The notes below the pieces were generated by a model. The model made no database searches. It saw only the letters and a program-made list of their open reading frames with translations, and had not been told where the DNA came from. Positions 1 through 5,434 of a DNA stretch of 10,164 bases are shown in pieces (the stretch's first letter is position 1; every line of letters begins with the position of its first letter). The stretch is taken from contig JASFQI010000170.1 of the NCBI GenBank assembly GCA_050115555.1, positions 1 through 10,164 on the forward strand, in the 5' to 3' direction. Made by a program: the position numbers and the translations under genes. The DNA is from JASFQI01 sp050115555 (GTDB lineage: Bacteria; Desulfobacterota; DSM-4660; Desulfatiglandales; HGW-15).

Positions 1-2620
1 CCTCTACCATCAAACTCCGCAATCAGGCCCTCGTCCGAGTATAAAAAATACACCTTCTCTCCAGCAACCTCTTTCCAAAGCCTGTGGCCAAAGGGATCGT
101 ACGTATAGGTCGCAATGAGGTTCCCTGTTTCATCCTGTACACGCACCATGCGGTCTTCCACGTTATACCCATAGCGGCTCACACCGCTCGGGGTTACCTT
201 CTCCACGGTGTTGCCGTTGGCATCATAGCGGAAGGATACTTCGTCGTACTGCTCGAGCTCGTTGTTAGGGTTGTAAGACCATACCCCCTTCATGTTTTTT
301 GAGGTTAGCCTGTTTCCCACGGGGTCGTAAGTGAAGGATTCATCCGAGAGTGTGGGGTTATCGGCCTGAATAAGGCGATAGCGGCTGTCATAAATGTAGT
401 TGTAGATCCCGTGCTCGGTCTGTTTTGTGATGATATTGTCCATCCGGTCGTATTCGTACTCGTAATCCAGGATGGAACGGCCTTTTGGGTCTTGGGATAG
501 GATTCTCCGGATTCGCATGAGAGGATCATAGGCAAAGGCCCTCGTGCTTCCTCCCGGAAGGTTGATTTTGGTCGGCCGGTTCCAATGGTAGTCAGAGTAG
601 CCGATACTTCCCAACTCCGGGGCCTCGATGGCAGCCAGTCGGTTGGCGCCGTCATAGGTATAGGTGTATGTGATACCTTCAGGACCGGTGAAGGCGCGCT
701 TGAGCCCGTTTTTGTAATATTCGTATGAGAGGGACTTGGAAAACGGGCCATAATCCACGCTCTCTTGTGTCTTTCTTGAAACCGCGTCATAGGCATACCG
801 GCCTGACGTCTCGCCGTCATCATAGGAGACGACATTTCCAACCTCATCATATGTGAAAGCTACGGTCTTAACAGGCTCGGGAGCATTCGTTTCTGCTAAG
901 TACTGAATCGACATCAACCGCCCACCCTTGTCATACTCATAGATCGTTTTCTGGCCCTTGGCGTCCACCTTCTTCATCAGGTTGCCGGCCCCGTCATAGG
1001 CATATGTGGTCTCCTCCCCCATGGGCCGGGTTTCCTTGACGAGACGGTTGTTTCGGTCGTATGCGAACCGTGTGGTGTTTCCGTTGGCATCCGTGAGCGC
1101 TATCAAGTTATCCCTGTCGTCGTACGCATAAAGCGTCTCGTTTCCTAGGGGATCGGTGACCTTGATCAAACGATCCAGGGAATCGTAGACATAGGACGTG
1201 GACCTTCCCTCCTTGTCCGTCTTCAGGGACAGGTTGCCGCCCGGGTCGTACTCCATAAAGGTCGTGTAGGCCTCGGTATCGCTCAGAACGTCCGTTTCCT
1301 CGGTTTTGCGGCCCCGCTGGTCATAGGTAAACTCTTTGGTGAAAGTAGGGTAGACGATTCGGGCGGGCTGTGTTCCCGTCCCACCCCCGCACATTGGGCA
1401 TTCCGCAGGAGCAGGAGTCTCATAGACCATGTGGGTCTCATTCCCTTCCCCGTCCACCAGCGAGACCATTCTACCTTGCGTGTCATAGCCGAAGCGAATC
1501 TCCTTACCCTCAGGATCAATCTTCCGGGTGAGCATACCCGAAGCATTGTACTCAAACCGGGTGGTGTTTCCCAGGGCATCGGTCCGGCGCACCATGTTGC
1601 CTTGATCATCGTAGGCAAAACGGGTTCCGTTGCCCTTGGGATCGATCTCCCGGACCTTGCGGCCCTCGGCATCGAAAAAATGTCGGGTCTCGTGCCCCAG
1701 GGGATTCGTGGAGGCGATGATCCTGCCCGCCGTGTCGTATTCATAACGCCAAAAAGAGCCTGTGGGATCGGTCTTTGTGAGCACGTTTCCCTGAGCGTCG
1801 TAGGTGTAGCAGGTGGTGTGGCCCTCCGGGTCGGTGGAGGAGATCCGGTTCCCAAAGGCATCATAGGTATGCGTGGTTACGGCTTCCTGGGTATGTGCGT
1901 CTCCAAGTTGCCGTGTGCTCAGGAGGTTACCGTCCCGGTCATAGGTGTACTTGGTAATTCGCTCGGAGGGTGTGCCCACTGCCTCGACCATTCTGATCCG
2001 GTTGCCGTTTTCGTCATACGCGTAGCGCGTCTCCACCCCGTTCTCGTTGATCTTCTTCGCGAGGCGGTTGTACTGGGGCTCATACTCCGTTCGTACTCTT
2101 GACTCGTCCGGGTATACCACTCCGAGGAGGTTCCCGCGCTCATCAAAGGTCTTTTTCGTCAACAGGCCCCGGGCATCCGTTACCATCAGGGTGCGACCCT
2201 GCTTTTCGATCTTATGGACCGTCCTGCCGTTCACATCCACCCTTCGGGCCTGTCCCTCCTTGTTGGACCAGATCTCGGTCACCTTTCCTGCCGGATCCTG
2301 GATGCGGACGTAGTAGAGGGACACCTCCTGATCATAGTCCCAGGTAAAGGTGTGGCCTTTGCCCTGGGCATCCAGGACCGAGCCCACGTGCCCGAAATCG
2401 TCATAGGTGATTTGAACCTTTTCCCCTTCGGGTTCGCGCACCTCTTTGAGCCGTCCCTTCTGGTCATAGGCAAAGCGGGTTTCATTTCCTGAGACATCAA
2501 TCACTGCGCTCAACCGGTCATTTCGGTAGCGGTAGGTCACACCCCGGCCGGTGAGATCGTAGGCCGTACGAAGGCGTCCGGCCTCATCGTACTCCATCCA
2601 CAGGACCGCACGGTTGTTCC
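1..2620 (-). repeat. YD-repeat region of the RHS gene
   Basis: The translated minus strand repeats a unit of about 20-22 residues with the core Y-x-Y-D-x-x-G-x-x, with asparagine or arginine usually following the glycine. At DNA level this shows as recurring TCATAGG on the plus strand, roughly every 60-66 bases. The region is interrupted once, around 1370-1410, by a proline- and cysteine-rich insertion. The copies are diverged, so this is an ancient protein repeat and not a recent DNA expansion. Confidence 0.9.
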
Positions 2621-3518
2621 GGTCGGAGAGGCAAAAGGGCCGGCCGTCCCGGAAGAGGATTCGGCCGATCGCGCCGTTTCGGTCCCCAAAGGCGATGAGC
2701 CGTCCCTCGGAGTTGAATCGCTTCCATTCCCCATGCCTGCTCTCCCAGCGGAATCCCGTGTCGGTTTTCCAGATGCTGTAAGTGCCGTCCGTGAAGACGC
2801 CTTTCTTTTGAGGAACAGGCTTGTACGGGACGTTGCCCTTTTTAACAACAGTGATATCTCCTTCAGGTCCCCGGACTACGGTCAGGTCGTGGCGTTCGTG
2901 GTCCCAGGTCCATCGGCCTCCTTGGTACCAGCGGTGGACGGAGAGCCTTCCTCCAGGCACCTTGACGCCCAGATCCTCCTTGTCCCGATAGTACTCCCCG
3001 GTGACCGTGTTCACCCGGGAGGCCACGTCGTAGAACACGTATATGTACTGGTCGTCCCCCAGCCGTTGACATATGAAGCGATCTTCCGCAAAGTCCTGTT
3101 TGTGTCTTTCCCCAAACTTCTTCACGTCTTCTGCCTTTTCGAGGACTTCGGTATCCAGGGTAAGGGCTGCGCATCCGCCTTGGTTTCTGCGGTCGCTTAC
3201 ACAGGCCTTCACGGTGACCCGGTTTTGGAGCTTTCCGATGGTGAGCGTGACTGAGGTCCCCTCGGTGTTTTGAAAGGCATACCCGTGGGAGGGGCCTTTG
3301 AACTGCCACGTCACTGGGCAGCCGTCCTGGGGATTACCGCTCAACTCGGCTGTCAAACGGAGCGTGTTCGGGCCCTCGAACTGGGGGGTGATGGCCGTGA
3401 CCTTCATGCAGGCGGCATTGAGCTCGCCTAAGGAAATGGTCGTCTCAGCAGAAAAGGCAGTGGAAGCTGGAAGCAGGAGCAGGCATGCGAGCAAATTGGC
3501 GAGGGCGGTTCGAGACAT
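1..3518 (-). CDS. Secreted RHS/YD-repeat protein, C-terminus beyond the left edge
   Basis: The minus-strand frame is open from the ATG at 3518 to the window edge, giving 1172 codons with no stop. The N-terminus looks like a Sec signal peptide: a hydrophobic run at residues 9-16, then a likely cleavage site near residues 23-24 (AFSA). Residues about 30-125 resemble an Ig-like beta domain with cysteines at 37, 67, 106 and 116. Residues about 165-205 contain VNTVTGEYYRDKEDL, like the DUF6531 region that precedes RHS repeats. From about residue 305 onward there are roughly 30 YD repeats (for example RFAYDQKGRL, YTYDGANRL), which in this family form a large beta-cage shell. An insertion at residues 707-710 carries CPMC followed by GGG. 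The typical end of the core (DPxGR) and any variable C-terminal tip, often a toxin, lie outside the window. Export or surface display is inferred. It could be a polymorphic toxin, an adhesin, or a wall-associated RHS protein. There is no immunity gene in view; it would be expected further left. Confidence 0.93.
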   Translation of the reverse strand, partial: MSRTALANLLACLLLLPASTAFSAETTISLGELNAACMKVTAITPQFEGPNTLRLTAELSGNPQDGCPVTWQFKGPSHGYAFQNTEGTSVTLTIGKLQNRVTVKACVSDRRNQGGCAALTLDTEVLEKAEDVKKFGERHKQDFAEDRFICQRLGDDQYIYVFYDVASRVNTVTGEYYRDKEDLGVKVPGGRLSVHRWYQGGRWTWDHERHDLTVVRGPEGDITVVKKGNVPYKPVPQKKGVFTDGTYSIWKTDTGFRWESRHGEWKRFNSEGRLIAFGDRNGAIGRILFRDGRPFCLSDRNNRAVLWMEYDEAGRLRTAYDLTGRGVTYRYRNDRLSAVIDVSGNETRFAYDQKGRLKEVREPEGEKVQITYDDFGHVGSVLDAQGKGHTFTWDYDQEVSLYYVRIQDPAGKVTEIWSNKEGQARRVDVNGRTVHKIEKQGRTLMVTDARGLLTKKTFDERGNLLGVVYPDESRVRTEYEPQYNRLAKKINENGVETRYAYDENGNRIRMVEAVGTPSERITKYTYDRDGNLLSTRQLGDAHTQEAVTTHTYDAFGNRISSTDPEGHTTCYTYDAQGNVLTKTDPTGSFWRYEYDTAGRIIASTNPLGHETRHFFDAEGRKVREIDPKGNGTRFAYDDQGNMVRRTDALGNTTRFEYNASGMLTRKIDPEGKEIRFGYDTQGRMVSLVDGEGNETHMVYETPAPAECPMCGGGTGTQPARIVYPTFTKEFTYDQRGRKTEETDVLSDTEAYTTFMEYDPGGNLSLKTDKEGRSTSYVYDSLDRLIKVTDPLGNETLYAYDDRDNLIALTDANGNTTRFAYDRNNRLVKETRPMGEETTYAYDGAGNLMKKVDAKGQKTIYEYDKGGRLMSIQYLAETNAPEPVKTVAFTYDEVGNVVSYDDGETSGRYAYDAVSRKTQESVDYGPFSKSLSYEYYKNGLKRAFTGPEGITYTYTYDGANRLAAIEAPELGSIGYSDYHWNRPTKINLPGGSTRAFAYDPLMRIRRILSQDPKGRSILDYEYEYDRMDNIITKQTEHGIYNYIYDSRYRLIQADNPTLSDESFTYDPVGNRLTSKNMKGVWSYNPNNELEQYDEVSFRYDANGNTVEKVTPSGVSRYGYNVEDRMVRVQDETGNLIATYTYDPFGHRLWKEVAGEKVYFLYSDEGLIAEFDGR

Positions 3519-3530
3519 GGAAATCGCACA

Positions 3531-3536
3531 CTCCTT
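3531..3536 (-). promoter_or_regulatory. Ribosome binding site of the RHS gene, long spacing
   Basis: AAGGAG on the minus strand lies 12 bases before the ATG at 3518. This is longer than the 7 bases seen for the fad genes. No alternative in-frame ATG, GTG or TTG lies closer, and the signal peptide begins directly at this ATG, so the start stands. Translation may be weaker than for the fad genes. Confidence 0.6.
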
Positions 3537-3621
3537 AAATAGGGTTAAGATAGAAAAAACGTGAAGTTATGAACTTACCAACGTACCCAAGGTTCGTGTT
3601 CCCAAAATTCGTTTTTTTGCA

Positions 3622-3634
3622 TGTTCTAAGAACA
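3622..3634. repeat. Short perfect palindrome upstream of the RHS gene
   Basis: TGTTCT and AGAACA are perfect inverse complements around one central A. The site lies about 100 bases upstream of the RHS start, where a repressor or activator could act on that gene. I do not recognise the binding protein, and a chance palindrome of this size is possible. Confidence 0.35.
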
Positions 3635-3733
3635 AGATTCGTGCCGTAAGGCAGGGTGAGAAGGAAATAGTGGGGAATGTGAAGGTTGGGCTCTGTTTGG
3701 ATGTAGTAAAAGCCATTGAAAAAACAGCAGTTT

Positions 3734-3758
3734 TGGCCTGTTGATTTTGAACAGGCCA
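3734..3758. repeat. Inverted repeat with 9-base arms
   Basis: TGGCCTGTT and AACAGGCCA are perfect inverse complements separated by 7 bases (GATTTTG). Read on the minus strand, the hairpin is followed, after a short gap, by a run of T at 3719-3724, so it could weakly end a minus-strand transcript. It could equally be a protein binding site. Confidence 0.5.
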
Positions 3759-3819
3759 GTGGTTGGGAAAGGTATGGAGAAGGGTGATTTTGGAACGGCA
3801 ACCAGCCAAATCAGTGGGA

Positions 3820-3839
3820 ATGCACAGGTTTCTGTGCAT
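3820..3839. repeat. 20-base palindrome, copy 1
   Basis: ATGCACAGGTTTCTGTGCAT has perfect arms of 8 bases (9 if the flanking A and T are counted) around a 4-base centre. A third half-site, GCACA at 3844-3848, follows closely. A second copy with 17 of 20 identical bases lies at 4065-4084, in the same orientation. Confidence 0.6.
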
Positions 3840-3985
3840 TTACGCACATGGAACCGTGCAAACAGACAAAAAATAAAAAGATATCAGCTGGATAGAAATT
3901 GTGGGCAGAGACTCTTCGTGCGCTTTTTGGGTCGAAACATGTTAGAATAAAGAGAAAAAAGGGGGAATTAGGAGAAACATAAAGA

Positions 3986-4156
3986 GTGCGCAAAGCCCTG
4001 CATGAACCCGCGGGCCGCGGGTTTCGCTCTTTCGGATCCTTGGGCTGGAGAAAAAGGCGTCTTTATGCACAGATTCTTGTGCATGAAGGCCTTATTTCAG
4101 GTTTGATTTCAAATTTTAGCCCCGCTGAGGCTGCTCGTCTTGTGATCTCCTATTAA
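3986..4156 (+). CDS. Possible small protein of 56 residues (doubtful)
   Basis: A GTG at 3986 opens a frame that ends with TAA at 4154-4156. An AGGAG at 3970-3974 lies 11 bases upstream. The product would be basic at its N-terminus (an RKRR stretch near residue 22) and would end in SPAEAARLVISY. I do not recognise it. The frame overlaps the GC-rich stem-loop and palindrome copy 2, which argues that this DNA is non-coding. It is recorded because it is the only plus-strand frame here with both a start and a plausible ribosome site. Confidence 0.15.
   Translation: MRKALHEPAGRGFRSFGSLGWRKRRLYAQILVHEGLISGLISNFSPAEAARLVISY
4005..4032 (+). terminator. GC-rich stem-loop, possible terminator
   Basis: AACCCGCG and CGCGGGTT (4005-4012 and 4016-4023) form an 8-base stem with a 3-base loop, followed by TCGCTCTTT. 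The outer sequences AAAGAG (3981-3986) and CTCTTT (4027-4032) can extend the fold. As a plus-strand terminator it would end a short transcript starting inside the intergenic region, perhaps from the -10-like TAGAAT at 3943-3948. The T-tract is interrupted, so this call is weak. Confidence 0.3.
4065..4084. repeat. 20-base palindrome, copy 2
   Basis: ATGCACAGATTCTTGTGCAT has perfect 7-base arms around a 6-base centre. It differs from the copy at 3820-3839 only at three central bases, so the arms are what has been kept. That fits two sites for the same dimeric DNA-binding protein or recombinase. It lies 245 bases from copy 1. Confidence 0.6.
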
Positions 4157-4200
4157 GGTAACGGAAAATAGCGCTCAGGCAGGTAAGATCCAGGGACGAA

Positions 4201-4258
4201 AAGGACTGCCTTTTCTACTTCTGTCCGTCAATGAGAAAAAGGAAAGGGATCAGTCCTT
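4201..4258 (+). repeat. Long nested hairpin upstream of the SDR gene
   Basis: AAGGACTG (4201-4208) and CAGTCCTT (4251-4258) are perfect inverse complements. Directly inside them, CCTTTTCT (4209-4216) can pair with AGAAAAAGG (4234-4242) with one bulge, making a long stem. A competing shorter hairpin is also possible: GAAAAGG (4198-4204) with CCTTTTC (4209-4215). The element ends 111 bases before the SDR start. It could be a leader structure with two alternative folds or simply an operator region. No known riboswitch class is recognised. Confidence 0.4.
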
Positions 4259-4369
4259 GGGTGGATCGGGCTTTCGTGGTAACGTGTTGATATTGTGGTG
4301 GAGGTACGGAACGCTTGAAAACGGATCCGGGTTGATGTGAAGGACGGCCCGGTAGGGAAAGGAGAGCGT

Positions 4370-5143
4370 ATGGGAGCGGGAACTGGAAGGATGCTGGATC
4401 TGTCTGGAAAGACCGCCCTGGTCACCGGTGGAAGCCGGGGGCTGGGATTCGCCATTGCCGATGCCCTGGCTGCCCAGGGGGCCAAGGTGGCTATCTGCGG
4501 GCGAAAGCAGGAGAACCTGGATCGGGCCGTTCAGGAGCTCGAGGCCCAAGGCCACGAGGTCCTGGCCCGGGTTGCGCACATGGGTAAGGCCGAGCAGGTG
4601 GAGGCCTTGTTCGAGGCCTTGAAGCCGTCCTTTGGTCACCTGGACATCCTGGTGAACAACGTGGGGATGAACCTTTTCACCCCGTTGGTGGCCGAAGTGG
4701 AAGAAGGGCTATGGGACAAGATCATGGAGGGGAACCTCAAGAGCGCGTTCCTGGCTTCCAGGCAGGCGGTTCCCTGGATGAAGGAGCAGGGCAGAGGGAA
4801 AATCGTGAATATCTCCTCCATTGCCGCGCAAAAGGCGGCGCGGGGCATGGGCGTCTACTGCGTGGCCAAGGCCGGTCTGGAGATGTTTACACGGGTGCTG
4901 GCACAGGAGTCGGCGTCGGACGGGATCTGCGTGAACGCGGTGTCCCTGGGCATGGTTCGAACGGACTTCAGCAAGCCGTTCTGGAGCAACGAGGGCATGC
5001 TTCGGGAGCTCGTCGCGGGCATCCCCATGGGGCGCATCGCCGAGACCGAAGACGTGGTGGGAACGGTGCTTTATCTGTGTTCATCCATGTCCGATTATGT
5101 CACAGGCGAGGTGATCACTGTGGACGGCGGGTCCATGGCGTGA
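4370..5143 (+). CDS. Short-chain dehydrogenase/reductase (SDR), DHRS4-like
   Basis: The 257-residue protein is a classical SDR that should reduce a carbonyl or oxidise a hydroxyl group using NAD(P). Visible motifs: TGGSRGLG (residues 19-26, cofactor binding), NNVG (96-99), and the catalytic set N122, S150, Y163 and K167 (YCVAK). The end, VTGEVITVDGG, is typical of the FabG-like group. R45 after the second strand (ICGR) suggests NADP(H). Where many SDRs have an Asp-Val pair, this one has AHMGK (69-73), as in the DHRS4 carbonyl reductases. The start at 4370 is preferred because AAAGGAG sits 5 bases before it. The in-frame ATG at 4337 lacks such a site, and the one at 4391 has GGAAGG touching it. 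Its substrate cannot be read from the sequence. It lies 291 bases before fadN, with a promoter between them, so it is probably not part of the fad transcript. Confidence 0.93.
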   Translation: MGAGTGRMLDLSGKTALVTGGSRGLGFAIADALAAQGAKVAICGRKQENLDRAVQELEAQGHEVLARVAHMGKAEQVEALFEALKPSFGHLDILVNNVGMNLFTPLVAEVEEGLWDKIMEGNLKSAFLASRQAVPWMKEQGRGKIVNISSIAAQKAARGMGVYCVAKAGLEMFTRVLAQESASDGICVNAVSLGMVRTDFSKPFWSNEGMLRELVAGIPMGRIAETEDVVGTVLYLCSSMSDYVTGEVITVDGGSMA

Positions 5144-5148
5144 AAAGC

Positions 5149-5260
5149 AGGATTGAAGGATTAAGGGGTAAGGGGCAGAGGGACGATAGCGGCGGTGTAA
5201 GTGTAGGTGGAGGGAAAAGGCCGGGATTCCACAACAGTCCCCGACACCCGACACCTGACA
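5149..5260. repeat. Short tandem repeats after the SDR gene
   Basis: Two octamers, AGGATTGA and AGGATTAA (5149-5164), are followed by GGGGTAAGGGG. Further on, three heptamers stand in tandem at 5240-5260: CCCGACA, CCCGACA and CCTGACA. The first block recurs almost unchanged after fadA at 9183. The stretch is non-coding, and no clear terminator for the SDR gene was found in it. Confidence 0.6.
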
Positions 5261-5300
5261 ACCGCTGGAAAAATCGCCAGGAAAAAGAGGACGAAAAAGG

Positions 5301-5330
5301 TTGACTCGGTAAAAAGGCTTGTGCTACCTT
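5301..5330 (+). promoter_or_regulatory. Sigma70-type promoter of the fad operon
   Basis: TTGACT (5301-5306) as the -35 and TACCTT (5325-5330) as the -10 are separated by 18 bases. TG at 5322-5323 forms an extended -10 (TGC before TACCTT). Transcription would start near 5337, about 100 bases upstream of fadN and inside the operator that follows. This is the best promoter-like pair in the window. Confidence 0.65.
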
Positions 5331-5335
5331 TGGAG

Positions 5336-5353
5336 TGAATGAATGCTCATTCA
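5336..5353. promoter_or_regulatory. FadR-type (TetR family) operator
   Basis: TGAATGAATGCTCATTCA has perfect 7-base arms around 4 bases. It differs at one position from the consensus I recall for Bacillus FadR, TGAATGANTANTCATTCA. It begins 5 bases after the -10 box and covers the predicted start site, so a bound repressor would block transcription. In Bacillus, FadR releases its sites when long-chain acyl-CoA binds. The same behaviour is inferred here; the regulator gene is not in the window. Confidence 0.75.
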
Positions 5354-5361
5354 TTATTCGA

Positions 5362-5376
5362 GGGGACTGAATCCCC
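5362..5376 (+). other. Small leader hairpin before fadN
   Basis: GGGGA and TCCCC form a 5-base stem with a 5-base loop in the predicted untranslated leader of fadN. It has no T-tract, so it is not a terminator. It could protect the 5' end of the message, or be chance. Confidence 0.25.
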
Positions 5377-5434
5377 GGGCATCAATAAAGGATAGAGGGC
5401 TAGGATCAATGATCAACGAGAAGGAGGTCTCCGT

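Larger units (their letters stand above)
3519..4369. other. Divergent intergenic region of 851 bases without a convincing gene
   Basis: The region separates the minus-strand RHS gene from the plus-strand SDR gene, so promoters for both should be here. No strong sigma70 pair stands out. A weak candidate for the SDR gene is TTGGGT at 4257-4262 and TAACGT at 4280-4285 (17-base spacing, TG before the -10). A lone -10-like TAGAAT lies at 3943-3948. The part 3540-3960 is clearly richer in A and T than the flanking genes. It contains several inverted repeats, listed separately. Open frames inside it are short and lack coding character. Confidence 0.7.

Noticed and set aside
1431..2102. A 223-codon plus-strand frame inside the RHS gene
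   Set aside because: The minus-strand YD repeats are unmistakable and continuous across it. The plus-strand product has no recognisable motif.
3622..3634. LexA-type box read from TGTTCTAAGAACA
   Set aside because: The half-site spacing does not fit the LexA boxes I know (CGAAC-N4-GTTCG or GTTC-N7-GTTC), and no damage-response gene is next to it.
3535..3801. A minus-strand frame containing TNFGNTNLGY, which looks like pentapeptide repeats
   Set aside because: It comes from TTCGTG-like repeats spaced by multiples of 15 bases (3589, 3604, 3634). Only three units occur, the rest of the product is featureless, and it runs into the RHS ribosome site region.
3741..3950. A 69-codon plus-strand frame in the intergenic region
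   Set aside because: Its ATG lacks a clear ribosome site, the composition is A/T-rich and non-coding in style, and it crosses a palindrome. No family is recognisable.
5149..5260. Possible CRISPR or transposon end from the repeats
   Set aside because: The units are only 7-8 bases in direct tandem without spacers, and no transposase or cas gene is nearby.
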